NCBI GenBank assembly: GCA_012735465.1 | Contig: JAAYHJ010000063.1 | Coordinates: forward strand, 1-64,000 | Length of the DNA stretch: 64,000 nucleotides | Reading direction: 5' to 3' | Source: Clostridiaceae bacterium | GTDB lineage: Bacteria > Bacillota > Clostridia > SK-Y3 | Position numbers and translations under genes: made by a program | The notes under the pieces: model-generated | The model's database searches: none | Told to the model about the DNA's origin: nothing | What the model saw: only the letters and a program-made list of their open reading frames with translations | Shown: positions 25,945-35,019 of the stretch, piece by piece | How the letters are laid out: each line of letters starts with the position of its first letter | How positions within the stretch are numbered: the stretch's first letter is position 1

Positions 25945-27147
25945 ATGAGGAAAAAATTGGTACCTTTCATATGCGGATTTATAACTGCAGGTATTCTGGT
26001 GGGTAATACGGCTGTTGCAGGCAATATTTCCAAAACCATAGAAGTGGTTATGAATTCCATCAAGATTGTTGTAAATGGTAAACCTGTTGATGCGGACAAT
26101 ATTCTTTATAACGGCAGAACATACGTGCCGTTGAGGGCCATTTCCGAAATGCTGGGCAAGGACGTCCAGTGGGACGGAAATACCAGTACGGCATATATCA
26201 ATGATACCGGAAGCACGGCCCAGGGGGAAGATGCGGTTGTTGCCAGGGTTAATGGTGAAGAAATAAAGGTAAAAGATTTAAGGTATTATATCAGTAATGT
26301 ACAAGCCCAGTATCAAAACTTTGGTATTTATGCTGAACAAAGACAAATCAATGAACAGGCATTGCAGGATGCAATAACCGACAGAATATTATTGCAAAAG
26401 GCTAAAGAAATGAATATCTCCTTAACTGAGGAGGATAAAAAGAAGGTAGAAGAGCAAAGGAAACTAACCATGGATAATTATGGAGGAGAAGAAGCTTATA
26501 AACAAGTCCTGGCAAGTTATAAAATTGATGACAGTACATACACTAAAATGTTAAGTGATAGTATTATTCTGGAGAAGTTGTATTATAAGATTGCAGGACA
26601 AGTTACCGAAGATAGCATACCTGAAAAAGAGCTACGGGATTATTATGAAAAAAATAAAGAGAACTTCCTTCAGGTTCAGGTTAAACATATATTGCTTTCC
26701 ACCGTGAATGATTTAGGCAGTCCTATGTCTGAGGAAGATGAAAAGGAAGTAAAGAAGAAAGCTGAAGAGTTGTATTCAAGGATTAAAAAGGGTGAAAGCT
26801 TTGACAAGCTGATGAATGAATTTGGACAAGACCCGGGAGTTAAAAGCAATCCTGAAGGATATACCTTTACCAGGGGTCAAATGGTTAAAGAATTTGAAGA
26901 CACTGCATTTTCGCTAAAACAGGGAGAAGTGAGCAAACCGATAAAAACCAGTTATGGTTACCATATTATAAAATCGGTTAAAGCCCCCCACTATATGCCT
27001 TTTGAAGAAGCAAAGGCACAAATTAAGAATATCCTTATTGCGGAATTATCCCAAAAGAACTATCAAAAATATGTAGACCAATATAATATGTGGAGGCAGG
27101 AAGCCGTAGTTGAAACAAATGAAATAGTATTAAACAGCATACAATGA
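25945..27147 (+). CDS. Secreted parvulin-type foldase with CuAO-N stalk domain
   Basis: Extracytoplasmic peptidyl-prolyl isomerase/chaperone of the PrsA/SurA type. A signal peptide covers residues 1-26 (ends AVAGN), without a lipobox Cys, so unlike PrsA it is not an obvious lipoprotein. Residues about 32-92 form a copper-amine-oxidase N-terminal-like (stalk) domain: IKIVVNGKPVDADN, YVPLRAISEMLG, VQWDG. A SurA-N-like helical chaperone region follows (about 95-235), then a rotamase domain from VQVKHILLS (about 245) to SYGYHIIKS (about 335). GAGGGGG precedes ATG 25945. The stalk domain may bind the cell surface. Confidence 0.88.
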   Translation: MRKKLVPFICGFITAGILVGNTAVAGNISKTIEVVMNSIKIVVNGKPVDADNILYNGRTYVPLRAISEMLGKDVQWDGNTSTAYINDTGSTAQGEDAVVARVNGEEIKVKDLRYYISNVQAQYQNFGIYAEQRQINEQALQDAITDRILLQKAKEMNISLTEEDKKKVEEQRKLTMDNYGGEEAYKQVLASYKIDDSTYTKMLSDSIILEKLYYKIAGQVTEDSIPEKELRDYYEKNKENFLQVQVKHILLSTVNDLGSPMSEEDEKEVKKKAEELYSRIKKGESFDKLMNEFGQDPGVKSNPEGYTFTRGQMVKEFEDTAFSLKQGEVSKPIKTSYGYHIIKSVKAPHYMPFEEAKAQIKNILIAELSQKNYQKYVDQYNMWRQEAVVETNEIVLNSIQ

Positions 27148-27152
27148 TTATT

Positions 27153-27191
27153 AGGGACAGTTGCCAAATGAAAATTTTGGTAACTGTCCCT
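27153..27191. repeat. 15-bp intergenic inverted repeat
   Basis: GGGACAGTTGCCAAA and TTTGGTAACTGTCCC pair over 15 bp with one G-U, around a 7-nt loop. There is no T-run. It lies between the foldase gene and lysA. The length and GGGACAGT ends resemble the dispersed palindromic intergenic repeats of clostridial genomes. A structural terminator role is possible. Confidence 0.7.
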
Positions 27192-27270
27192 GCCTTTGCA
27201 ATCCCGCAGCTTGACACTTGCAAAAAACTGTGTTAAAATTTCATAAATATACCTAAAAGGTGGTGTAAGA

Positions 27271-28575
27271 ATGTTCATCTCCGAATGTTTAAGCGTAAAT
27301 AAACTTAATCATCTTGAAATTGGTGGCTGTGATACAGTCGAACTTGCAAAGGAATATGGCACCCCTCTCTATGTGATGGATGAGGGTTTAATCAGGAAAT
27401 ATTGCAAAATATATAAAAATTCGATGGATAAGTATTATGGGGGCAATGGATTGGTTCTCTATGCAAGCAAGGCCTTTTGCACTTATTATATGTGTAAACT
27501 GATAGAGCAGGAGGGCCTGGGACTGGATGTCGTATCCGGGGGAGAACTGTATACTGCTTTAAAAGCGAAATTTCCTGTCGAAAAAATTTATTTCCATGGT
27601 AATAACAAAACCTATGATGAGCTTTACATGGCCGTTGAAAACGGAGTAGGAAGAATTGTAGTGGACAATGAATATGAATTGGAAATGCTCAGCGGTATAG
27701 CCGAAAAGCTAGGGAAAAAGGTAAAAATTCTCTTTAGGATTAAACCGGGAATTGACGCTCATACCCATGATTTCATCCGAACAGGGCAGATTGACTCCAA
27801 GTTCGGTGTTGCACTGGAAAATGGGGAAGCGCTTGATATAATTAAAAAGTCCTTGGAATACACGAATATTGAACTGGTAGGACTGCACTGCCATATTGGT
27901 TCACAAATTTTCGATTTGGAACCTTTTGAACTGGCAGCAAAAGTGATGATGAATTTTATTGGCGATTTGAAAGATAAACTGGGAATAGAAATTCAGGAGT
28001 TAAATTTAGGTGGTGGCTATGGAATTAAATATGTTCCGGAACATGATCCCATTGAGTATGGCAGCTTCATTGAATCGGTTTCTAAGGTTGTGAAGCAGGT
28101 GGCTCAGGAACGGGGTGTGGCTTTACCCTTTATACTGATGGAACCGGGTAGGTCTATTGTGGGTCCTGCCGGTATAACTTTGTATACGGTAGGTGCAATA
28201 AAAAACATTCCCAATGTGAGAAAATACGTTTCAGTGGACGGGGGTATGGGAGATAATCCAAGGTATATCCTGTACCAGGCCCGCTATGATGCGGTGCTTG
28301 CAAATAATGCAACTGCGGAAAGAAAAGAAGTTGTCACTATAGCGGGGAAATGCTGCGAGTCCGGTGACATATTGATAAAAGATATTAAAATGCCGGTTAT
28401 GAAACCGGGTGATTATATTGCAGTATTGGCCACCGGTGCTTATAACTATTCCATGGCAAGCAACTATAATCGTATCCCACGGCCGGCCGTGGTCATGGTT
28501 AATGAAGGAAAAGCAAGACTAATTGTAAAAAGGGAAACCTATGAAGATTTGATTAAAAACGATGTACAGGAATAA
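27271..28575 (+). CDS. lysA: Diaminopimelate decarboxylase
   Basis: PLP enzyme making lysine from meso-diaminopimelate. The 434 residues have the Orn/DAP/Arg decarboxylase group 2 fold. The PLP lysine is in LVLYASKAFCTYYMC (about 62-76). HCHIGSQIFD is near 208-217, the phosphate-binding LNLGGGYGIKY near 244, and ACCESGD-like GKCCESGDIL near 363. AAAAGGTGGTG precedes ATG 27271. No lysine riboswitch is visible in the 123-bp upstream gap. Confidence 0.95.
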   Translation: MFISECLSVNKLNHLEIGGCDTVELAKEYGTPLYVMDEGLIRKYCKIYKNSMDKYYGGNGLVLYASKAFCTYYMCKLIEQEGLGLDVVSGGELYTALKAKFPVEKIYFHGNNKTYDELYMAVENGVGRIVVDNEYELEMLSGIAEKLGKKVKILFRIKPGIDAHTHDFIRTGQIDSKFGVALENGEALDIIKKSLEYTNIELVGLHCHIGSQIFDLEPFELAAKVMMNFIGDLKDKLGIEIQELNLGGGYGIKYVPEHDPIEYGSFIESVSKVVKQVAQERGVALPFILMEPGRSIVGPAGITLYTVGAIKNIPNVRKYVSVDGGMGDNPRYILYQARYDAVLANNATAERKEVVTIAGKCCESGDILIKDIKMPVMKPGDYIAVLATGAYNYSMASNYNRIPRPAVVMVNEGKARLIVKRETYEDLIKNDVQE

Positions 28576-28624
28576 TAATTAAAGTATGGACACGAATGGA
28601 TATAAATATTATAATAATATGTAG

Positions 28625-28646
28625 GGGACGCTGTTTGCAGCGTCCC
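28625..28646. repeat. GGGACGCTG palindromic hairpin
   Basis: A perfect 9-bp stem GGGACGCTG / CAGCGTCCC with a TTTG loop lies 35 bp before the M50 protease gene. There is no T-run on either strand. It shares its core with the hairpin at 9360-9383. Confidence 0.7.
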
Positions 28647-28680
28647 GAAAAATTATGAATTGAGAATAGGAAGTGTTTTC

Positions 28681-29346
28681 TTGTTTAGATTAACAAACCC
28701 TGTAGAATTACTTGCAATGATACCGGCTTTATTGTTTGCCATTACATTTCATGAGTTTTCCCATGGATATGTAGCGGATCGCTTGGGAGATCCTACTCCC
28801 CGTAATTACGGGAGGTTAACGCTAAATCCGCTTAAGCACCTGGATCCCCTGGGAACCATTGCGCTTTTGTTTTTACGTTTTGGATGGGCAAAGCCTGTAC
28901 CTATTAATCCTATGAATTTCCGTGATGTGAAAAAGGGAACTGCATTGGTTGGATTGGCAGGTCCCCTGTCAAATATTTTTCTTGCTTTTTGTTCGTTGAT
29001 GGTTGGTCAAGTGCTGGAAATAATTGTACAGCCGACCCATTATCCTTTTATTGGTGTAATTAGGTATTTATCCAATTTTTTAGAGTATATGCTGGTGTTT
29101 AATATCGGTCTGGCTGTTTTTAATATCATACCGGTCCCTCCTTTAGATGGGTCCAAGATTTTTGCATCGGTTCTGCCTTCTAAGTGGTATTATAATCTGA
29201 TGAGATATGAAAGTTATGGACAAGTTATTCTATTGATTTTGCTGTTTACCGGTGCATTAAGACCTGTATTAAATGTATTATGGGCGGTTGTTTACATTGC
29301 GCTAAGCATGGCAGTATCGTTTATATTTAAATTTATTGTTAGCTAA
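28681..29346 (+). CDS. Site-2-protease-type M50 membrane metallopeptidase
   Basis: Intramembrane zinc protease of the YwhC-type S2P subfamily. It has about 221 residues and five to six hydrophobic segments. The zinc motif ITFHEFSHGYVADRLGD (HExxH) is in the first helix, and the second active-site motif NIIPVPPLDGSKIF has the catalytic Asp. The TTG 28681 is preferred because AGGAAG lies 8 bp upstream and the product starts FRLTNPVELLAMIP. TTG 28660 would add 7 unconserved residues. The gene precedes scpA by 9 bp, a common clostridial arrangement. Confidence 0.88.
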   Translation: MFRLTNPVELLAMIPALLFAITFHEFSHGYVADRLGDPTPRNYGRLTLNPLKHLDPLGTIALLFLRFGWAKPVPINPMNFRDVKKGTALVGLAGPLSNIFLAFCSLMVGQVLEIIVQPTHYPFIGVIRYLSNFLEYMLVFNIGLAVFNIIPVPPLDGSKIFASVLPSKWYYNLMRYESYGQVILLILLFTGALRPVLNVLWAVVYIALSMAVSFIFKFIVS

Positions 29347-29355
29347 AAGGGTAGT

Positions 29356-30093
29356 ATGATGGAAAAAATATCATTTAAGCTTGAAGTTTTTGAAGGGCCT
29401 TTAGATTTATTATTGCATTTGATTGAAAAAAACAAGGTAAATATATATGATATACCCATTGCAGAAATAACCAGCCAATACTTTGAGTACTTAGAATGCG
29501 CATCCCAAATGGATCTTGAGCTTTCCAGCGAATTTATAGTATTGGCTGCGCAACTGCTATATATAAAATCAAAGATGTTATTGCCCCGCCATTGTGATCA
29601 AGAGGCTGAGGAAAATGAAGAAGACCCTAGACAGGAGCTGGTGGAAAGGTTATTGGAATATAAGAAATATAAAAATGCTACTGCATTCCTGGAAGAACGG
29701 GAAAAGAAATATAAAAAAATATTTTATAAAAATCCCGATGTAATTGAAGTTTCCGAACAATCCCTTTTTTTATCAATAAATGATTTGGTAGATGCTTTTT
29801 ACAGTGCCGTTTTGCGAAAACAGAGGGAGAACCCTGTTCAAAGGCCGTACTTTAATAATGTTTTAAATAAGGAAGAAGTATCGGTAAATGATAAGATGAA
29901 GGATATATTGCAAATTGTAATTACAAAGAAGGAGATACGGTTCATAGATATTTTTAAGAAAATGACTTCGAAATCGGAAATTATAGCAAGTTTTCTTGCA
30001 GTGCTTGAGCTGATAAAGCTGAATAAGATAATAGCAGAGCAGAAGCGACCGGATCACATATATTTGAGGTATAATGAAAGAATGGTGATTTAA
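29356..30093 (+). CDS. scpA: Segregation and condensation protein A
   Basis: Kleisin subunit that bridges the SMC heads. The 245 residues start ISFKLEVFEGPLDLLLHLIEKNKVNIYDIPIAEITSQY, the family signature. The C-terminal winged helix region is at about 165-245. A 1-bp gap to scpB implies coupled translation. Its partner SMC is at the left end of the window. Confidence 0.95.
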   Translation: MMEKISFKLEVFEGPLDLLLHLIEKNKVNIYDIPIAEITSQYFEYLECASQMDLELSSEFIVLAAQLLYIKSKMLLPRHCDQEAEENEEDPRQELVERLLEYKKYKNATAFLEEREKKYKKIFYKNPDVIEVSEQSLFLSINDLVDAFYSAVLRKQRENPVQRPYFNNVLNKEEVSVNDKMKDILQIVITKKEIRFIDIFKKMTSKSEIIASFLAVLELIKLNKIIAEQKRPDHIYLRYNERMVI

Positions 30094-30094
30094 A

Positions 30095-30634
30095 TTGGAT
30101 ATAAAAGAGGTAGAATCCATCATCGAGGGAGTTCTTTTTGCCAGTGGTTATGCTCTGCATATTAATAAGCTTGCGGAAATATTACAGATTGATAAGGATA
30201 CCTTGCGTTCTATTCTTGCTCGCATGATGGATTATTATAATTATGAGCGAAGGGGAATACAAATCATTGAAATAGATGACTGCTACCAGTTTTGTACCAG
30301 GCCTGAGCATTATGAATATATACAAAAGATTGTTGAGCCCAGGCAAAAGCAGGGACTATCCAAGGCAGCACTGGAAACGGTGGCAATTATTGCATATAAT
30401 CAGCCAATTACGCGTAGCGGTATAGAGGAAATACGCGGTGTTAATTGCGACAGTGCAATACGGAGTTTGCTTGAACGGGGTTTGATTGAAGAAAGCGGAC
30501 GATTGGATGCACCAGGGAAACCTATTTTATACAAAACAACCCAGGAATTTCTCAGGTGTTTTGGGCTTAAATCGTTGAAGGATTTGCCTCAGATTTATCC
30601 TTTGGATACATCCTTTATTGATAGGGAGGAGTAA
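30095..30634 (+). CDS. scpB: Segregation and condensation protein B
   Basis: Dimeric winged-helix protein that completes the SMC-ScpAB complex. The 179 residues contain SIIEGVLFASGYAL, then LSKAALETVAIIAYNQPITRSGIEEIRGVN and the RSLLERGLIEESGR wing. It uses a TTG start (30095) one base after the scpA stop. No clear Shine-Dalgarno is present, which fits translational coupling. Confidence 0.95.
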   Translation: MDIKEVESIIEGVLFASGYALHINKLAEILQIDKDTLRSILARMMDYYNYERRGIQIIEIDDCYQFCTRPEHYEYIQKIVEPRQKQGLSKAALETVAIIAYNQPITRSGIEEIRGVNCDSAIRSLLERGLIEESGRLDAPGKPILYKTTQEFLRCFGLKSLKDLPQIYPLDTSFIDREE

Positions 30635-30696
30635 AGATTTATCTGGTGGTATTATGTGCTTGGAGATGGAAATAATACCTAAACGAGGTGTTATTT

Positions 30697-31356
30697 ATGC
30701 TTTTAGGAATTTTAATAGTTCTAAGTATTCTGTTGATTATTTTACTGATCCCTATCAATATTAGCTTGGAATATGTCAGAAAGGAAGGAAAGAAGGAAGC
30801 CCGATTAACCCTTTTACCGTTGGGAAAAAGGTTGAAGATAAAAATTCCTTTATTTGATTTCCATAATAAAAAGGGATCAAAACTTTTTAAAAATAAAAAG
30901 AATATAAAAGAACAACAGTTACCTAATAGTTTTTCACAATTCAAAGAAGATATTATCCGGTTTTTTTCAAATTATCCAATTTACCGTAAGGTATTTAATT
31001 CCACAATGGGTTATTTACGTAAAAAGGTTATTTGCAATGAGCTTATATTCCAACTGGACATAGGTATGGATGATGCGGCCCTTACAGGTATAATAAGTGG
31101 CATGCTTTGGGGAACTGTTTACAATGTATTAGCTTTTTTTGATCGCTTTTTTATAATAAAAAAGACGGATATAAAAATACTGCCTTTTTTTAATGATGCT
31201 GTATTCAATGTGAAATTCTACTGCATATTTACATTTAGAGTGGTACATATTATTATTGGATTCCTGATATTAGTCTTTTCCCTTATTAAAGCTGTGCTAA
31301 AAGAAAAAGTATTCTCCGGAACATTTCATATGGGAAAGAATAATGTAAGGGCTTAG
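30697..31356 (+). CDS. DUF2953 family membrane protein
   Basis: A 219-residue protein with an N-terminal membrane helix (about 2-22) followed by a basic, beta-rich domain (LEYVRKEGKKEARLTLLPLGKRLKIKIP). A second hydrophobic helix near the C-terminus (VVHIIIGFLILVFSLIKAVL) closes it. It matches DUF2953, usually encoded just before the sporulation gene ytfJ, as here. Function is unknown. GAGGTG lies 6 bp before ATG 30697, so I prefer this over the GTG at 30688, which lies inside it. Confidence 0.85.
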   Translation: MLLGILIVLSILLIILLIPINISLEYVRKEGKKEARLTLLPLGKRLKIKIPLFDFHNKKGSKLFKNKKNIKEQQLPNSFSQFKEDIIRFFSNYPIYRKVFNSTMGYLRKKVICNELIFQLDIGMDDAALTGIISGMLWGTVYNVLAFFDRFFIIKKTDIKILPFFNDAVFNVKFYCIFTFRVVHIIIGFLILVFSLIKAVLKEKVFSGTFHMGKNNVRA

Positions 31357-31427
31357 GTATGTGTTTGCCATGATGCCAAAACGATGGAATTTTTTGTTTA
31401 AATATAATATAATAAGGTGGTGTTAAA

Positions 31428-31889
31428 ATGTCTGAGCATCCAATTCAAGGTTTAATGGAAACAGCCATGAAAAGCATAAAAGAGATGGTAGATGTAAATA
31501 CCATTGTGGGCGATGCGGTGGAAGCGCCCGATGGAACGGTAATCATACCTATATCCAGGGTAACCTTTGGTTTTGCTGCAGGTGGTTCTGAGTTTGGAAG
31601 AGTCATGGAAGTCCAGGAAGAAAATAGAGAAGCCTCTTCCAAGCTTCCCTTCGGAGGCGGAAGCGGTGCAGGTGTGACAATACAGCCTGTTGCTTTTATG
31701 GTTGTAGGACAAGGCCAAATTAAGCTGTTGCCTGTAAACATCAATTCTTCAGTGGATAAAATACTGGACCTTGTTCCCGATTTGATCAGTAAGCTTAATG
31801 AAGCAGTAAGGAAAAAGGTAAATATTAAGAAAAAGATTGAAAAGAACGATGAAGGAAAGACTACCACTACAGAGGTGGAAAACGAGTAA
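31428..31889 (+). CDS. ytfJ: Sporulation protein YtfJ (GerW family)
   Basis: A 153-residue protein of the GerW/YtfJ family, which in Bacillus is a spore protein needed for normal lysozyme resistance and germination. The conserved core reads MKSIKEMVDVNTIVGDAVE, IPISRVTFGFAAGGSEFG and GGGSGAGVTIQPVAFMVV. AAGGTGGTG precedes ATG 31428. The gene is followed by a hairpin that also embraces the ribosome-binding site of the next gene. Confidence 0.93.
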   Translation: MSEHPIQGLMETAMKSIKEMVDVNTIVGDAVEAPDGTVIIPISRVTFGFAAGGSEFGRVMEVQEENREASSKLPFGGGSGAGVTIQPVAFMVVGQGQIKLLPVNINSSVDKILDLVPDLISKLNEAVRKKVNIKKKIEKNDEGKTTTTEVENE

Positions 31890-31909
31890 TAAAGGATATT
31901 AAATAGGCG

Positions 31910-31977
31910 AATAAAATGAGCACCTGCTCATATACATGTAAATAGATATTTTTTACAGATGGGCAGGTGATTTTATT
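31910..31977 (+). promoter_or_regulatory. Hairpin sequestering the ribosome-binding site of the second dac gene
   Basis: ATAAAAT-(GAG bulge)-CACCTGC-T-CAT at 31911-31931 pairs with ATG-G-GCAGGTGATTTTAT at 31959-31976. The right arm contains AGGTGA, the only Shine-Dalgarno for the TTG start at 31977. A competing fold, the local palindrome ATGAGCA-CC-TGCTCAT (31916-31931), would free it. It could also act as a ytfJ terminator. Confidence 0.5.
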
Positions 31978-33119
31978 TGATTCGGAAAGGTATTGTGCTC
32001 CTGTGGGTGATGGCATGTTTTGCTTCTTTTTATTGTGATAGTGCAAGTTCAATGGACATATCCGCTTCTTCGGCTATTGTTATGGACACGGTAACAGGAA
32101 GAATATTGTTTGAAAAAAATGCATATCAAAAGCGGCCTATGGCAAGCACCACGAAGATAATGACCGCAATTATTGCCATAGAAAGCGGAAATCCTGATGA
32201 TATTGTAACAACCAGTGCCAAGGCAGCCCATATTGAAGGTTCTTCCATATGGCTGGAGGAAGGGGAAAAACAAAAGTTAATAGACCTTATTTACGGTATA
32301 ATGCTTAGTTCGGGAAATGATGCGGCAGTTGCCGTTGCAGAACATGTGGGCGGCTCGGTAGAAGGATTTGCTCATATGATGAATAAAAAAGCCCAGGAGA
32401 TTGGCGCGGTAAATACCAGCTTTAAAAATCCCAGCGGTTTGGATGAAGAGGGGCATTATACAACAGCCTATGATCTGGCCTTGATAACCCGTTATGCTTT
32501 GAAAAACAATACCTTTGCGGAGATTGTAAAAACTTGGGAAAAGAAAATACCATGGCAGGGACATAAATGGGATAGAGTACTTCAAAATCACAATAAGCTT
32601 TTAAAAATGTATGAGGGATGTGATGGTGTAAAAACCGGTTATACGAAAAAAAGCGGAAGATGTCTTGTATCCTCAGCCACACGCAATGGATGGCAGGTTA
32701 TTGCGGTAACATTAAATGCGCCCAATGATTGGGAAGATCATAAGAAAATGCTTGATTATGCTTTTAATAATTATGCATTAACAACCCTTTGCAGTGAAGG
32801 AGATTATATGAAGACGCTTCCTGTAAAAGACGGCAAACAAGATGTTATTTCTCTTGCTGCCTATTCCGATTTTAAAATTCCCCTTAAAGAAGATGAGCTG
32901 GGAAAAGTGGAAATACAGTATGATGTACCTGATTTTATTACCGCCCCGGTTAGTTACGGACAAAAGATAGGCAAAATAAGTGTTTTGCTTGAAGGCAATG
33001 AAATTGGAGAAGTACCTTTAGTATCTGTTAACAGCGTGGATAAAAAGGATATACGATTATCTTATATGAAAATTGTTCGAAACTGGTTGATAATGTTTAT
33101 TAGCAAATATGCATTTTAA
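31977..33119 (+). CDS. D-alanyl-D-alanine carboxypeptidase (second paralogue)
   Basis: A serine-type D,D-carboxypeptidase of 380 residues, paralogous to the dacF product. Signal peptide about 1-23 (VMACFASFYCDSASS). The active-site motif STTKIM (Ser-x-x-Lys) is at about 57-62, SGND (SxN) near 112, and KTGYTK near 219. A PBP5-like C-terminal domain and an amphipathic/hydrophobic tail MKIVRNWLIMFIS follow. It starts at TTG 31977 with AGGTGA 6 bp upstream. Its position after ytfJ and before rluB matches the dacB-type spore-cortex gene of Firmicutes. Confidence 0.92.
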   Translation: MIRKGIVLLWVMACFASFYCDSASSMDISASSAIVMDTVTGRILFEKNAYQKRPMASTTKIMTAIIAIESGNPDDIVTTSAKAAHIEGSSIWLEEGEKQKLIDLIYGIMLSSGNDAAVAVAEHVGGSVEGFAHMMNKKAQEIGAVNTSFKNPSGLDEEGHYTTAYDLALITRYALKNNTFAEIVKTWEKKIPWQGHKWDRVLQNHNKLLKMYEGCDGVKTGYTKKSGRCLVSSATRNGWQVIAVTLNAPNDWEDHKKMLDYAFNNYALTTLCSEGDYMKTLPVKDGKQDVISLAAYSDFKIPLKEDELGKVEIQYDVPDFITAPVSYGQKIGKISVLLEGNEIGEVPLVSVNSVDKKDIRLSYMKIVRNWLIMFISKYAF

Positions 33120-33134
33120 TAAGTATAAAATAAA

Positions 33135-33162
33135 GGCAGCAGGGTACCCGGTTGCTTTTTTT
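33135..33162 (+). terminator. Intrinsic terminator after the second dac gene
   Basis: GCAGC / GTTGC plus an inner GGGTACCC palindrome form the hairpin. TTTTTTT follows. Confidence 0.7.
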
Positions 33163-33204
33163 GTTTTTGGAGATTTATAATAGCTGAGGAAAGGAAGGAA
33201 TGAT

Positions 33205-33933
33205 ATGGAAGAGGAAGGCAGGATTAGGCTTCAAAAATATATTGCTCTTTCCGGTATCACCTCAAGAAGAAAAGCTGAAGAGTTGATTCTGAGCGGAAGA
33301 GTTAAGGTAAATAATAAGATAGTTCAGACACTGGGGGAAAAAGTAGATATAAATAGGGACAGGGTTGAGGTTGATGGAAAACATATCAGTATAGTTAAGC
33401 ATAATGTGTATATAATACTTAATAAGCCTGTGGGATATGTTACTACGGTATCGGATCAGTTTAACAGGCCGACGGTACTGGATTTGATTAAGGATGGTGT
33501 TAAAGAGAGGGTATATCCTGTGGGAAGGCTGGATTATGATACGGAAGGTTTGCTCATATTAACCAATGATGGGGATTTAACCTATAAGATTACCCACCCG
33601 CGGCATAACATACAAAAAGTGTACATTGCCGTTGTAGAAGGAATACCAACGCAAAAGGATCTTGATAAGTTCCGAAAGGGTATGAAAATTGATAATTATT
33701 TTACATCCCCCGCACAAATAAAAATACTTCAAACAATGGGAGGTAAGAGCAAGTTAAGAATAACCATTCATGAAGGTAAAAACCGGCAGGTTAGAAAAAT
33801 GTGCGAAAGCATAGGCTGCCCTGTAATCCGGCTTAAAAGAATTGCCATAGGGAATATAAGCTTGGGAGACCTTCCCAGTGGAAAGTGGAGATATCTTAAA
33901 AAGCATGAGGTAAATTATTTGAAAAATTTATAA
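33205..33933 (+). CDS. rluB: Pseudouridine synthase RluB family
   Basis: Converts a 23S rRNA uridine near position 2605 to pseudouridine. The 242 residues have an N-terminal S4 RNA-binding domain (RLQKYIALSGITSRRKAEELI, about 6-26). The catalytic Asp is in PVGRLDYDTEGLLILTNDG (about 110-128), and EGKNRQVRKM is near 190. AAGGAAGGAATG precedes the ATG. Close relatives RsuA and RluE/F cannot be wholly excluded, but clostridial context favours RluB. Confidence 0.9.
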   Translation: MEEEGRIRLQKYIALSGITSRRKAEELILSGRVKVNNKIVQTLGEKVDINRDRVEVDGKHISIVKHNVYIILNKPVGYVTTVSDQFNRPTVLDLIKDGVKERVYPVGRLDYDTEGLLILTNDGDLTYKITHPRHNIQKVYIAVVEGIPTQKDLDKFRKGMKIDNYFTSPAQIKILQTMGGKSKLRITIHEGKNRQVRKMCESIGCPVIRLKRIAIGNISLGDLPSGKWRYLKKHEVNYLKNL

Positions 33934-33951
33934 TGCTAATTATTATTAATA

Positions 33952-33980
33952 TTCCATTTTATAAATATATTTGATATAAT
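33952..33980 (+). promoter_or_regulatory. Promoter of speE
   Basis: TTCCAT (33952-33957) is spaced 17 bp from a perfect TATAAT (33975-33980) with an extended -10 TG at 33972-33973. Confidence 0.6.
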
Positions 33981-34033
33981 CTCTAAAAGATTTAGTTTAC
34001 AATTTAATTGGTACAAAGGAGAGTGTATGAATA

Positions 34034-34861
34034 ATGGAATTATGGTATACAGAAAAGCAGACGCCAAATGTTGGAATTACATGCAAGGTTAATAAGACCT
34101 GCCATAGGGAGAAAACACCGTATCAAGACTTGGCGGTGATTGATACAGAGCAGTTTGGTCGAATGCTGGTATTGGACGGGGTGGTTCAAACAAGCGTAGC
34201 AGATGAGTTCGTATATCATGAAATGATAACCCATGTACCTCTTTTCACTCATCCTAATCCAAAGAAGGCTTTGGTAGTAGGTGGCGGTGACGGGGGTTCT
34301 ATAAGGGAAATATTAAAGCATCCTACCATTGAAAAAGCAGTGCTTGTAGAAATTGACCAGGCAGTGGTTGAAGCCAGCAAAAAATATCTTCCAGAAATCA
34401 GCGTTGGATTAAGTGACAGCAAGGTTGAAGTTAATATAGCCGATGGAATTGAATACGTTAAACAGCATAAAAATGAATTTGATCTTATCGTGGTTGATTC
34501 TACTGACCCGGTAGGACCGGCCGTAGGCCTGTTTTCATTGGACTTTTATAAAAGTATCTTTGAGGCATTAAAAGAAGATGGAATATTTGTTGCCCAAACC
34601 GAATCGCCTTTTTATGAAAAAGAATTGATCAAAAAAGTATATAATGATGTTAAATCTATTTTCCCCATTACCCGCTTGTACTTATGCTCAATCCCGACTT
34701 ACCCAAGCGGATTATGGACTTTTACTTTGGGCTCGAAAAAATATGACCCGGTTGAAGTGGATGTGGAAAAAATACCTGAGTTAGATACCAAGTATTATTC
34801 GGGTCGAATACATAAAGCCGCTTTTGCGCTTCCTAAATTTGTAGAAGATATTATTAAGTAA
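34034..34861 (+). CDS. speE: Spermidine synthase
   Basis: Transfers an aminopropyl group from decarboxylated SAM to putrescine. The 275 residues start [49 protein letters not shown] (about 33-62) is the substrate region. The SAM motif is [16 protein letters not shown] (about 80-95), and the catalytic Asp is in [11 protein letters not shown] (about 155-165). It is a monocistronic gene with its own promoter and a strong terminator. speA/speD/speB are not in the window. Confidence 0.95.
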   Translation: MELWYTEKQTPNVGITCKVNKTCHREKTPYQDLAVIDTEQFGRMLVLDGVVQTSVADEFVYHEMITHVPLFTHPNPKKALVVGGGDGGSIREILKHPTIEKAVLVEIDQAVVEASKKYLPEISVGLSDSKVEVNIADGIEYVKQHKNEFDLIVVDSTDPVGPAVGLFSLDFYKSIFEALKEDGIFVAQTESPFYEKELIKKVYNDVKSIFPITRLYLCSIPTYPSGLWTFTLGSKKYDPVEVDVEKIPELDTKYYSGRIHKAAFALPKFVEDIIK

Positions 34862-34895
34862 CATTATATTTGTGTAAAATTAGAGTTAAGAAGGG

Positions 34896-34927
34896 AATAA
34901 CCCAGGTATTATCCTGGGTTATTTTTA
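34896..34927 (+). terminator. Intrinsic terminator after speE
   Basis: AATAACCCAGG pairs with CCTGGGTTATT in a perfect 11-bp stem with loop TATTAT. TTTTAT follows. Confidence 0.92.
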
Positions 34928-35019
34928 TACAAATATACAATAAAAATTTCAAAAAATTTTATTCATTTTTTTTGCAGGAAAAAAAGAATTATATATAGAA
35001 TAATAGAAAATGGGGGAGA

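Noticed and set aside
27148-27270. Possible lysine riboswitch before lysA
   Set aside because: The gap holds only the 15-bp palindrome. It is too short for the lysine aptamer and shows none of its conserved bases.
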